This document shows positions 1 through 5,886 of a DNA stretch of 9,338 nucleotides, piece by piece. The DNA lies in contig DHDG01000068.1 in the NCBI GenBank assembly GCA_002399265.1, positions 20,182 to 29,519 on the forward strand, given 5' to 3'. The notes under the pieces were generated by a model, which ran no database searches, was not told the DNA's origin, and saw only the letters and a program-made list of their open reading frames with translations. This DNA is from Firmicutes bacterium UBA4882. Its GTDB lineage: Bacteria; Bacillota; UBA4882. Every line of letters starts with the position of its first letter. The first letter of the stretch is position 1. The translations under genes and the position numbers were made by a program.

Positions 1-344
1 GGCACCCCTGGCACCCCTAAAGTTGCGGCCCCATCCAAGTCCACAATTTGATCAAAGCGGGCTTTCGCCTTAAAGCCTTCCACCCCAGTGATGGTATAGC
101 CCCGGTTATCTTCAGTGATCAGATAATCCCCGGCCGATACCAGCAGGCTCATCATGGAAAGCACATTGCCACTTTCGTCATGGATAATATAATAATCATC
201 CGACGAGTGCTCATTATAGCTTTCATTAGCCGCACCGGCGATGATCGTCGCGGAGATCAGCAGGAGCAGCATCGTCAATAAAAGCCGCAGCTTTTGTGCA
301 TAACGCACGCGAAACTCCCCTTTCCAAAAGCTATTTTTCTTCAT
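1..344 (-). CDS. spoIIP: SpoIIP-like sporulation protein, N-terminal part (runs off left edge)
   Basis: About 114 residues are visible, from the ATG at 344 to the window edge, with no stop. Residues 1-16 are basic and residues 19-37 form one hydrophobic membrane anchor or signal segment. Residues 51-97 (YYIIHDESGNVL, then VSAGDYLITEDNRGYTI) resemble the extracytoplasmic region I recall in clostridial SpoIIP proteins, just ahead of the amidase domain. SpoIIP is a cell wall amidase/endopeptidase that works with SpoIID and SpoIIM to thin septal peptidoglycan during forespore engulfment. The catalytic domain would lie outside the window, so the call rests on the N-terminus only. GGTGGAGG lies five bases before the start, inside the end of the DUF1614 gene, with which it overlaps by 14 bp; this implies translational coupling. 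The last visible codons encode a GVPGVP tandem repeat, an unusual linker. An unrelated membrane-anchored protein is the alternative. Confidence 0.68.
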   Translation of the reverse strand, partial: MKKNSFWKGEFRVRYAQKLRLLLTMLLLLISATIIAGAANESYNEHSSDDYYIIHDESGNVLSMMSLLVSAGDYLITEDNRGYTITGVEGFKAKARFDQIVDLDGAATLGVPGV

Positions 345-957
345 GATGTCCTCCACCCAGCCGCTCCCTCGTCTCACCGATTAGCTCATCCAGTAGGACT
401 GCCAGGACTCCGGCGATGATCGTCGCATCAAAGACGCCCCCACCGCCCAGATTCACGGTGCCAGGTGAATCAGTCACAATCAACTCAACCAAATGCACTA
501 CTTGCAGCAGCAGGGTTCCAATGGTCGCCGCCACAAAAGCTGCCCGTCTGGATCTGGCAGCCACGAAATAGGCTACTAGTCCAGCCACAATACCATAAAG
601 ATAGAGCGGATCAATCAAGTCGCGCCCGTGGCCGAAACCCGACATCAGTTTGCTGAGCCCGTATAAAGCTGCGGTAGTGACGACCGTGGCAACGAGCGCG
701 CGCGTCCACTCTTTACGGGAATCCGCCTTTTTGAGAATATAAAACCCCAGAATCACCGGGACAATTCCCCCCAAATTCACGGATATCGGCCGCGTCCCCC
801 CGGTAAGCTGAATCGTAATGAAGCTGCCTGCGATCAGTAAGCCCACAAAGAGCAAGGCTCTGGAATCTGTCAGGTGCATCCGATCAAACACCCGCTGTGT
901 CAAGCCGAGAAACGTCAGTAACACAATCGCTCCCAGCAGGATAATACCCAGAGTCAT
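331..957 (-). CDS. DUF1614 family integral membrane protein
   Basis: The start is set at the ATG at 957, giving 208 residues, because AGGAAGG lies six bases upstream. The open frame extends back to 1194, but that extension would translate half of the large palindrome and is not credible. The protein is almost wholly hydrophobic, with about seven membrane segments (roughly residues 2-20, 34-52, 58-75, 87-103, 118-134, 139-160, 176-194). Two related motifs stand out: NLGGIVPVILG at 61-71 and NLGGGGVFDATIIAG at 169-183. Together these fit DUF1614, a membrane family of unknown biochemical function. The C-terminus is charged (ETRERLGGGHHEEK). Its last codons hold the ribosome binding site and start of the SpoIIP-like gene, so the two are made from one mRNA and a role in the sporulation membrane is a reasonable inference. 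No catalytic residues can be pointed out. Confidence 0.8.
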   Translation of the reverse strand: MTLGIILLGAIVLLTFLGLTQRVFDRMHLTDSRALLFVGLLIAGSFITIQLTGGTRPISVNLGGIVPVILGFYILKKADSRKEWTRALVATVVTTAALYGLSKLMSGFGHGRDLIDPLYLYGIVAGLVAYFVAARSRRAAFVAATIGTLLLQVVHLVELIVTDSPGTVNLGGGGVFDATIIAGVLAVLLDELIGETRERLGGGHHEEK

Positions 958-976
958 TAGGATCCTTCCTTTCGAC

Positions 977-1007
977 AACATAATGAGAAGTCTGCTTTTG
1001 AATATTT
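977..1007 (-). promoter_or_regulatory. Candidate sigma-E type promoter of the DUF1614-spoIIP operon
   Basis: Read on the minus strand, AAATATT (1007-1001) is followed after 15 bases by CATTATGTT (985-977). The Bacillus sigma-E consensus is about KMATATT, 14-15 bp, CATACANT. The -35 and spacing fit well and the -10 is a partial match. Transcription would start near 970, 13 bases before the ATG at 957, leaving room for the ribosome binding site. In Bacillus, spoIIP is sigma-E dependent, so the context agrees. No equally good sigma-A promoter was seen here. Confidence 0.42.
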
Positions 1008-1080
1008 TGTGCAAAAAGGTAAGGATCAGGGCATCGGTTGTCAGGGAAAGGAAGGAGAAGTTGGAATTTGGAGGACAATG

Positions 1081-1226
1081 GGGGACACAGGGGGACGGTT
1101 CTGCTGTGTCATCCTGAACAAGGGGACGGTTCATGCGTCTCGCCTCAATAATGGGGCGAGACGCATGAACCGTCCCTTGTCTTCTGATTTGCAAATGACA
1201 CAGCAGAACCGTCCCCCTGTGTCCCC
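1081..1226. repeat. Nested palindrome, REP/MITE-like element with four GGGGACGGTTC cores
   Basis: The outer arms 1081-1112 and 1195-1226 are perfect 32 bp inverted repeats. Inside them, 1123-1144 and 1155-1176 are perfect 22 bp inverted repeats, extended by about four pairs past a one-base bulge and closed by a 6-10 base loop. All four arms share the core GGGGACGGTTC (1091-1101, 1122-1132 and, inverted, 1206-1216; the inner right copy at 1167-1176 lacks one C). The core continues as TGCTGTGTC in the outer arms and ATGCGTCTC in the inner ones, so this looks like two related palindromes nested together. There is no coding capacity. From memory, this core is a recurrent dispersed repeat in clostridial genomes, sometimes near IS200-like (RAYT) transposases; none is in the window. 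It begins 11 bases after the DUF3006 stop and may also end transcription on both sides. Confidence 0.85.
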
Positions 1227-1236
1227 GCTCCCGTGT

Positions 1237-1452
1237 TTATTTATTGAGGAGTTTTTTGATCAGATCTTCAATTCTGATTTTGGCGTCTTGGGTACTTTTG
1301 GGGTCAACTGCCAGCGTAAACTTCAGGTACTGTCCCGGCAGCGCCTCTTCCGGCAGTAACTCGGCCGGCCAGTCCACCTGAATGGAGCAGTCTCCCACCA
1401 ATAATACCGCCCAGTCGGTTTCTCTTCTGTCATAAAAAACCTGTAATTCCAT
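1237..1452 (-). CDS. Small DUF3006 family protein
   Basis: This 71-residue acidic protein starts at the ATG at 1452, preceded by a G-rich stretch (GGGGTGGGGG) about seven bases upstream as a modest ribosome binding site. The pattern is typical of DUF3006: a short beta region with YDRRETDWAVLLVGD (residues 7-21), a PAELLPEEALPGQYLKF segment (29-45), and a C-terminal helix DAKIRIEDLIKKLLNK (56-71). Members are usually 65-90 residues and commonly sit next to ComEC-like metallo-beta-lactamase genes, as here. It lies 102 bases downstream of that hydrolase gene on the same strand, so the two are probably co-transcribed. The biochemical role is unknown; a partner or modulator of the hydrolase is inference. 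There is no signal peptide, so it is probably cytoplasmic although its neighbour looks exported. Confidence 0.75.
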   Translation of the reverse strand: MELQVFYDRRETDWAVLLVGDCSIQVDWPAELLPEEALPGQYLKFTLAVDPKSTQDAKIRIEDLIKKLLNK

Positions 1453-1524
1453 AATAAAACCCCCACCCCGCAGAAGTTTGGGACCGACCTCACCCTGACC
1501 GCAAGCCGCAAAAGCCTCCTTGCT

Positions 1525-1558
1525 GCTACAGCTACTGCTACAGCACAGCTACCGCTAC
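1525..1558. repeat. Hexamer tandem repeat GTAGCN (minus-strand reading)
   Basis: The pentamer GCTAC occurs at 1525, 1531, 1537, 1548 and 1554 on the plus strand. The spacing is six bases except for one five-base degenerate unit at 1543-1547. Read on the minus strand this is a run of GTAGCN units. The first units overlap the end of the hydrolase gene: its TAG stop (1557-1555) lies inside the array, and a second in-frame TAG follows one codon later. Confidence 0.75.
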
Positions 1559-2400
1559 CTCTCCGTAGCACTAATCTCAATGTGGCGTCCATCGCTGATG
1601 ACTGTAATGTCACCATGCCAATCAGTACGATAGATTTCGGCACCGCTATCCTCCAGTGCTGCGAGTGCCTGCTTGTGTGGATAGCCATAGCTGTTGTCGA
1701 TCGCGAGACTGATCACCGCAAACTGCGGTCTGACAACGCTCAGAAAGTCCCTGGAACTGCTGTAACGGCTGCCATGATGCCCGACTTTCAATATATCGGC
1801 GTCCAACAGCTTGCCCCATTTTTTCACCATTCTGGCTTCGGACACTTTCTCGACATCACCAGTAAAAAGCGCCGTAAAATCTCGATAGCGCAGCATAAAG
1901 ACAACTGACGAATCATTGATGTCGTGAGGCTCGAAGCCCTCATCCGGATGCAAAATTGTAATCTGGGCTTCCCCAAAGTTGAACTTTTGGCCACTTCTTA
2001 CTACTGAATATTGTACATTAACAGCCAGCAGCCGGTTCAAAATGTTCTCATATATCCGGGAATAGGGATAGCCCGTGTCATAGGCGTGGATAATGTTAAA
2101 TTCCTTCACGACAGGCAGCATCCCGCCAATATGATCGCTGTGCGGGTGCGTCATCAAAATAGAAATTGATTGCGGCGCACCGGTTTCACGCAGCTTTCTA
2201 ACGATATCGGTTTTGCCGGCTCCGGCATCGACAAGCAAGGCTTCTCCATTCGGAAAGTATATGGCGGCCGAATCGCCCTGGCCGACATCAAAAAAGACGA
2301 TCTTGAGCGGCGGCTCCTTGGCACATGCGATTGGCAGTCTGGCGCACAATGCAATGATGAGGATAATAAGGGGAATCGTTCGTAATGACCTTTTTGGCAT
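1555..2400 (-). CDS. Secreted ComEC/Rec2-type metallo-beta-lactamase-fold hydrolase
   Basis: The ATG at 2400 follows AGGAGGGG at a good distance and gives 281 residues. Residues 1-27 form a signal peptide (basic PKRSLR, hydrophobic LIILIIALCA, then ACA before KEPP). The rest is one metallo-beta-lactamase fold of the ComEC C-terminal type: FFDVGQGDS at 36-44, the metal motif HPHSDH at 85-90, LFTGD at 178-182, and GHHGS at 207-211. All expected metal ligands are present, so it should be an active hydrolase. ComEC-domain proteins of this kind are linked to nucleic acid or phosphoester hydrolysis, but the substrate of stand-alone secreted versions is not settled. It lacks the ComEC membrane channel, so it is not a DNA uptake pore. 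DUF3006 follows downstream. The Cys at residue 26 is preceded by PIA, a poor lipobox, so cleavage by signal peptidase I or retention as an anchor is more likely than lipidation. Confidence 0.85.
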   Translation of the reverse strand: MPKRSLRTIPLIILIIALCARLPIACAKEPPLKIVFFDVGQGDSAAIYFPNGEALLVDAGAGKTDIVRKLRETGAPQSISILMTHPHSDHIGGMLPVVKEFNIIHAYDTGYPYSRIYENILNRLLAVNVQYSVVRSGQKFNFGEAQITILHPDEGFEPHDINDSSVVFMLRYRDFTALFTGDVEKVSEARMVKKWGKLLDADILKVGHHGSRYSSSRDFLSVVRPQFAVISLAIDNSYGYPHKQALAALEDSGAEIYRTDWHGDITVISDGRHIEISATER

Positions 2401-2653
2401 ATCTGGACCCCTCCTGTATAGTAAAAGGATTTCTCGTAGATGCGTGCCATTCCTCCCTCGTCCGGCATTGATTTTCCCTGGACTGGATAAACTTACGCCA
2501 TTTATGCCTTTGTCCTGTAACCTCGCTCTGTGAGTGCTAATATACTGAGACTAAGCAAATGGAATTATGCAAAGTTTAGCGGTGTTTATTTATTGGGTTT
2601 ATCCCGCCCCCGACCGCACCATAAGGCCCATATCAGACAAAATAATGGCAAAA
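2401..2653. other. Intergenic stretch with no supported gene
   Basis: About 250 bases separate the hydrolase start from the terminator of the carboxypeptidase gene. On the minus strand it must carry the hydrolase promoter, but no clear -35/-10 pair stands out; a TACTAT/TATACA segment lies about 25-30 bases before the start. A lone GAGTGCTAA (2532-2540) equals one half of the heat-shock CIRCE operator, but the other half is missing. The open frames on both strands lack ribosome binding sites and family resemblance. No RNA gene or mobile element was seen. Confidence 0.6.
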
Positions 2654-2695
2654 CTAAAATAAAACGGGGCCCTCCAATGGATGGAGTGCCCCGTT
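2654..2695 (-). terminator. Intrinsic terminator of the D,D-carboxypeptidase gene
   Basis: Read on the minus strand, an 8 bp GC-rich stem (AACGGGGC with GCCCCGTT), one mismatch, a further 5 bp stem and a 5-base loop occupy 2695-2663. A T-rich tract (TTTTATTTTA) follows immediately. It begins 18 bases after the stop of the carboxypeptidase gene. This is a textbook rho-independent terminator. Confidence 0.9.
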
Positions 2696-2712
2696 ACCAA
2701 TATTTGAGCCTT

Positions 2713-3891
2713 CTACCAGTTCCACCACAAAAAATGCCTCTTAACCGCATGGGCCGCCACCAAATCGACGGAGTAAAGCTCCGTGTCGCCGCTCATCAGG
2801 GAGACCCTGCCAATCGCCGCGCCTTTGCGAATCGGTGCTTTGATCTGTTCCGGAATCTCCAAGACCCGCTGCACTGAATCACTTCCGTCACTACGTACCG
2901 GTACGCAAAGTGCCGTGCGCGGGACCAGTTTCAGTTCACTGACACTACCGCCCTTAACCGGCACGGCCGCGACGGTCTGACCTGCCCGGGCACCCCAGCA
3001 CAGACTAAAACTCTGGAAGCCATACTCCAACAGACGGGCGGCGTCACCCCAGCGATCGTCACTATGCAGCACCACTGCAATCAAGCGCCTGTTACCACGG
3101 GTAGCCGACGCCACCAGACATTTTCCCGCTTGAGAGGTGGTCCCGGTCTTAATGCCATCTGCGCCGTCAAGTGTCCATAGCAGGCGGTTGGTATTACGCA
3201 GAACCCGCACCTGCTCCTTTTCTTCCCAGGAAAGCTGTGACTCCCTGGTCGACACCAGGCTGGCAAAGATTTTATTTTGCATGGCATTGCGCGCCAAAGC
3301 CGCCAAATCATAAGCGGTCGAAAAGTGACCAACTGCTTTGAGTCCATGGGCATTGCGGAACTGAGTATTCAGAGCACCCATTTCCCGGGCCTTGGCCGTC
3401 ATGATGACCGCAAATTCCCGCTCGCTACCTGCCAGGTGTTCCGCAATGGCAGCACTGCCATCGTTTCCGGATCGCATCAATACTCCTTTGACCATTTCGG
3501 CCAACATCAATTTATCGCCAGGTCTCAGCCAGATTGAGGTGCCTCCAACAGAAGCCGCCCGCGGACTGACTGTTACAGTCTCATTCATTTTCCCGTATTC
3601 GATGGCGAGCAGCGCCGTGACAATCTTTGTCGTGCTGGCTGGGGCGCGCCTGATATGTTCATTTTTAGCATACAAGATGGCGCCACTCTCTTCATCAATT
3701 AGGACCGCTGAATCTGCTGTTACCGCAGGGCCTTTGCTGTAACCCGGCACGTAGACCATTCTCGGAAAACCGGATTCCACCTGATAACCGGGGCTGCGTG
3801 CCGTCAGATAAACCGCAAAAGAAAGTCCCATTAAAATCGTGACACTGGCTGTCATATAGCGCAGGCGCCTTTTTGAAATGAACACACCCAT
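2713..3891 (-). CDS. dacF: D-alanyl-D-alanine carboxypeptidase (peptidase S11, DacF/DacB type)
   Basis: This 392-residue penicillin-binding protein removes the terminal D-Ala from peptidoglycan stem peptides. The ATG at 3891 is preceded by GGAAGGGGGTGA. Residues 13-30 are a single hydrophobic signal or anchor. The S11 active-site motifs are intact: STTK at 86-89 (nucleophile Ser86, Lys89), SGN at 141-143, and KTG at 248-250. A C-terminal beta-rich domain (about 300-380) matches the usual PBP5-like tail, and length is normal for DacB/DacF. The final residues (KRHFLWWNW) are aromatic and could touch the membrane, as the tail of this family often does. The neighbouring YabG-like and SpoIIP-like genes favour a sporulation role such as cortex cross-link control, but the S11 paralogs cannot be separated by sequence reading alone, so the symbol is tentative. 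It is monocistronic, with its own terminator and a divergent neighbour. Confidence 0.88.
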   Translation of the reverse strand: MGVFISKRRLRYMTASVTILMGLSFAVYLTARSPGYQVESGFPRMVYVPGYSKGPAVTADSAVLIDEESGAILYAKNEHIRRAPASTTKIVTALLAIEYGKMNETVTVSPRAASVGGTSIWLRPGDKLMLAEMVKGVLMRSGNDGSAAIAEHLAGSEREFAVIMTAKAREMGALNTQFRNAHGLKAVGHFSTAYDLAALARNAMQNKIFASLVSTRESQLSWEEKEQVRVLRNTNRLLWTLDGADGIKTGTTSQAGKCLVASATRGNRRLIAVVLHSDDRWGDAARLLEYGFQSFSLCWGARAGQTVAAVPVKGGSVSELKLVPRTALCVPVRSDGSDSVQRVLEIPEQIKAPIRKGAAIGRVSLMSGDTELYSVDLVAAHAVKRHFLWWNW

Positions 3892-3943
3892 TCACCCCCT
3901 TCCAGATTTATGCTTGCTGTCCGCGTCATAGAATCAACCGCCG

Positions 3944-3952
3944 CATATAATA
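3944..3952 (+). promoter_or_regulatory. -10 element of the yabG-like gene (sigma-A TATAAT or sigma-K CATANNNTA)
   Basis: CATATAATA at 3944-3952 contains a perfect TATAAT (3946-3951). As a whole it also fits the sigma-K -10 consensus CATANNNTA. No good -35 is visible for either factor: CGTCAT lies 17 bases before TATAAT, and there is no AC at the sigma-K -35 position. The start would fall near 3958, about 26 bases before the ATG. In Bacillus, yabG is sigma-K dependent. Confidence 0.4.
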
Positions 3953-3983
3953 CCATAACAGCAAACTGCAGGAGGCAAGGAGG

Positions 3984-4226
3984 ATGAGCTTTCCTGAAAA
4001 AGGTACTTATGTGGCACGCCGTTCTTATGGATGTGACGAAATATTCGAGGTGATTGGTCTGGAAGGCAACAGTGTGTTGCTGAAAGGGATTACGGCGCGG
4101 CTGATGGCCGACGCGCCAATCAGCGACCTGGTCGGGATCAGTCGGCGTCAAGTTCAAAATGCCCGCCTGCAGCTTGATCACCTGGCATTGCAGCATGTTG
4201 CCGCAGCGGCACGGCGATCAGAATAA
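3984..4226 (+). CDS. Stand-alone YabG N-terminal domain protein (no protease domain)
   Basis: An 80-residue protein starts at ATG 3984. AGGAGG lies eight bases upstream and a second AAGGAGG directly abuts the start, so expression looks well supported. Residues 7-50 (GTYVARRSYGCDEIFEVIG, then GNSVLLKGITARLMADAPISDLVGI) match the opening of YabG, the spore coat-processing protease, whose N-terminus reads roughly VARKSY, FRIIGIE, LHGDEVRLIADSDFSDL. YabG is normally near 290 residues. Here the match stops near residue 52, and a short helical tail (RRQVQNARLQLDHLALQHVAAAARRSE) ends at a clean TAA. No trace of the protease domain follows: the next sequence is a hairpin and then an opposing ferredoxin gene. 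It is either a remnant with a new tail or a true single-domain relative of the small SH3/KOW-like fold. Position beside dacF suggests a spore-related role, by inference only. Confidence 0.72.
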   Translation: MSFPEKGTYVARRSYGCDEIFEVIGLEGNSVLLKGITARLMADAPISDLVGISRRQVQNARLQLDHLALQHVAAAARRSE

Positions 4227-4228
4227 AA

Positions 4229-4252
4229 GAACGGCCTAGCATCAGGCCGTTC
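4229..4252 (-). terminator. Hairpin between the convergent yabG-like and ferredoxin genes
   Basis: GAACGGCCT and AGGCCGTTC form a perfect 9 bp stem with a 6-base loop, starting two bases after the yabG-like stop. On the minus strand it is followed by TTTTATT, making it a good intrinsic terminator for ferredoxin transcripts. On the plus strand no T-run follows, so termination of the yabG-like gene there would be weaker. Confidence 0.75.
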
Positions 4253-4267
4253 CTAAGACACTTATGC

Positions 4268-4302
4268 TCGTCTGCATAACCAAAACCATTCCATGCAGAC
4301 GA
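4268..4302. repeat. Second inverted repeat downstream of the ferredoxin gene
   Basis: TCGTCTGCAT (4268-4277) and ATGCAGACGA (4293-4302) form a perfect 10 bp stem around a 15-base A/C-rich loop. It lies 14 bases past the ferredoxin stop on the minus strand and has no T-tract. An mRNA 3' stability structure is possible; the function is unknown. Confidence 0.6.
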
Positions 4303-4315
4303 CTAACCCGCGAGG

Positions 4316-4486
4316 TTATTTCGGCTGTGGCGCTCCTACCGGGCATACGCCAGCGCAGGCGCCGCAATCAATGCATTTTTCCTCATCGATAATATAAAAG
4401 TTCGGCCCCTCAGAAATGGCATCCACCGGGCATTCCGGTTTGCATGCGCCGCAGCTGATGCATTCTTCACTGATATTGTGTGGCAT
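4316..4486 (-). CDS. 2[4Fe-4S] bacterial ferredoxin
   Basis: A 56-residue protein starts at the ATG at 4486, chosen because GGGAGGTG lies five bases upstream; an earlier in-frame start at 4501 would include that ribosome binding site. Two complete cluster motifs are present: C9-x2-C12-x2-C15-x3-C19-P and C38-x2-C41-x2-C44-x3-C48-P. This is the clostridial-type low-potential ferredoxin, a soluble cytoplasmic electron carrier for enzymes such as pyruvate:ferredoxin oxidoreductase and hydrogenases in anaerobes. The length is normal for the family, and the pseudo-twofold repeat of the two halves is evident. It has its own promoter in the tail of the ykvI-like gene and a hairpin terminator downstream, so it is probably transcribed alone and strongly. 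Nothing ties it to a specific partner enzyme here. Confidence 0.95.
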   Translation of the reverse strand: MPHNISEECISCGACKPECPVDAISEGPNFYIIDEEKCIDCGACAGVCPVGAPQPK

Positions 4487-4524
4487 GTTAGCACCTCCCA
4501 AAAATATTAAGGATCATCGTCCCT

Positions 4525-4554
4525 ATTATACTACGCTTTCATAATCAGCGTCTA
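4525..4554 (-). promoter_or_regulatory. Sigma-A type promoter of the ferredoxin gene
   Basis: On the minus strand, TAGACG (4554-4549, four of six matches to TTGACA) is followed after 18 bases by a perfect TATAAT (4530-4525). Transcription would start near 4518, about 30 bases before the ATG. The -35 overlaps the last codons and stop of the ykvI-like gene. Confidence 0.7.
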
Positions 4555-5666
4555 GTCTTTGCATGGATCCTCAGATAAGCTGCTCTGCAGAGCACGATCG
4601 ATGCGAAAATGATTCCGGCCCACCCAAAAAAGGGATACAAATTACCGACCAGTGCCGCAAATCCAAAGCGGCTAATCAAGAGCGAAACTGTAATGGCAAT
4701 TCCGACGGCCAGGCGGTAGGGTATTTTAGAATCGGCAGCAAAGCGTCGGGCAACCCCGAAAATGTTGCCAACGGCGGTGGTCATAATTTCGCCCCAAACC
4801 ACGATCCCATAGAGTACCTGTAATGGGCGACCGTAACGCGCCGCTACATGCAATAAAGGCACCTCCAGCATGACAGCGCGACTCAGATAAATCGCCATGA
4901 AGACAGCGGTGCCCATCAACCCCAGTGTTCCCCCAGCCAGAACCCCAGCCGTAATCAGTTTGGAGCGACTGGCCAATTGCCCCAGCGGAACCAATACCGG
5001 AAACGATAAAATCATGTTATACGATACATAAATTGCGGCCGCCCAAAGCCACGCCCATCCTGCGCCGCCGCCACCTCCTCCGATCGCATCCGGCGCTGTT
5101 GGCGCTATCGGATCCACCGGTGCCATCGGTGCTGGCACAGGCGTCGGCACTGCACTGTGACTGATCAGGGTCAGTAGGCAGATAATTACGGTAAACGAGA
5201 GCATGATTGGCACAACTATTGCATTTACCGCCATGACCCCTCTAAGGCCGGACCAGACCGCCACAAAAGTAATGATCAAGGTCAATGCGGTTCCAGCAAA
5301 GGCGGGCCAACCAAGTGCCTGAAAGCTGGCCCCGGCACCGGCGAACATGACCCCGGTAATTCCCATTAGGAAAATGGTCAGCGCCAGGTCAACCATACCT
5401 CCCAAGCCAACGCCGCCCCAGCGCTTGAGCAAATCAGCATAAGATCCGCTTCCCGGCTGACGGGCAGCGGTGAGAAACATGATGATCACGACGCAAAAGA
5501 GGATGGTGGTGATCGCCATCCCCAGCAACCCTAATCTGCCGTAACGCACAAAAAACTGGGCAATTTCCTGACCGGTAGCGAAACCGGCTCCGACAATCGT
5601 CCCAATCACTGTCATGGCAATACTGACCGATCCGACTTTTCGGCGGGATTGCGATGCCTGGGGCAA
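4545..5666 (-). CDS. YkvI-family membrane protein (LeuT-fold transporter-like)
   Basis: The start is placed at TTG 5666 because AAGAAGGTGATC, almost a full match to the 16S rRNA tail, ends two bases before it. An in-frame GTG at 5753 has no comparable site. This gives 373 residues with about ten membrane segments. The opening helix GTIVGAGFATGQEIAQFF (22-39) is the signature of the YkvI family, distantly related to amino acid and sodium-solute transporters; glycine-rich unwinding of the first helix is typical of the LeuT fold. Substrate is unknown. A proline/alanine/glycine-rich stretch (residues 171-202, ending in six or more glycines) sits in a loop between membrane segments and looks like an insertion. 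The gene is divergent from a MerR-type regulator, which makes regulation by that protein plausible. Ferredoxin lies downstream with its own promoter. Confidence 0.85.
   Translation of the reverse strand: MPQASQSRRKVGSVSIAMTVIGTIVGAGFATGQEIAQFFVRYGRLGLLGMAITTILFCVVIIMFLTAARQPGSGSYADLLKRWGGVGLGGMVDLALTIFLMGITGVMFAGAGASFQALGWPAFAGTALTLIITFVAVWSGLRGVMAVNAIVVPIMLSFTVIICLLTLISHSAVPTPVPAPMAPVDPIAPTAPDAIGGGGGGAGWAWLWAAAIYVSYNMILSFPVLVPLGQLASRSKLITAGVLAGGTLGLMGTAVFMAIYLSRAVMLEVPLLHVAARYGRPLQVLYGIVVWGEIMTTAVGNIFGVARRFAADSKIPYRLAVGIAITVSLLISRFGFAALVGNLYPFFGWAGIIFASIVLCRAAYLRIHAKTRR
5061..5156 (-). repeat. Pro/Ala/Gly low-complexity linker coding segment in ykvI-like gene
   Basis: These 96 bases encode residues 171-202: alternating Pro/Ala/Val steps (VPTPVPAP, APVDPIAPTAP) and then a glycine run. 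The segment interrupts an otherwise membrane-embedded protein between two hydrophobic stretches. It remains in frame, so the protein is not broken. Confidence 0.7.
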
Positions 5667-5769
5667 ATGATCACCTTCTTTGCACTCTGCGAGCATTGCG
5701 GCGCGACATCGCATGACGTGGCGAGGCGCGGTGCGGCGCAGCGAGACAATCACGGCAGGAACCTATATA

Positions 5770-5801
5770 ATTATAGTGGCCGGCAGCTCTATATAGAACA
5801 A
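5770..5801 (-). promoter_or_regulatory. Candidate ykvI promoter with long (20 bp) spacer
   Basis: On the minus strand, TTGTTC (5801-5796) is followed after 20 bases by a perfect TATAAT (5775-5770). Spacers of 19-20 bp are typical of MerR-activated promoters, and a MerR gene is divergent from it. The spacer carries most of the 10 bp palindrome TCTATATAGA (5788-5797) and GCCGGC (5779-5784). The -10 lies in the palindrome TATAATTATA. The start would be near 5763, leaving a leader of about 97 bases. Confidence 0.5.
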
Positions 5802-5886
5802 GCTTTGGAGCAGCGCACTTATATCGCGCCCAAGGCGGTACCATGCATGGCCCATCCTAATATTGCGTACCGCTGTGCTGCGCTCA

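Noticed and set aside
958..1194. N-terminal extension of the DUF1614 frame through the palindrome
   Set aside because: It would encode palindrome arms, lacks a ribosome binding site, and a good site precedes the ATG at 957.
1323..1688. Open frame on the minus strand between the hydrolase and DUF3006 genes
   Set aside because: It overlaps both real genes out of frame, is Arg/Val-rich from GC-rich repeats, and resembles no family.
2532..2540. GAGTGCTAA, identical to the right half of the HrcA CIRCE operator
   Set aside because: The left half TTAGCACTC is absent at the required 9-base distance, and no heat-shock gene follows.
1233..2595. Exact 14-base direct repeat GTGTTTATTTATTG at 1233 and 2582
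   Set aside because: It is AT-rich and short. Flanks show no similarity and no mobile element lies between, so chance is likely although an old duplication cannot be excluded.
2213..2877. Plus-strand open frames across the intergenic region and into the antisense of the carboxypeptidase gene
   Set aside because: No ribosome binding sites or family resemblance were seen. They run through the clear terminator and opposite a well-supported gene.
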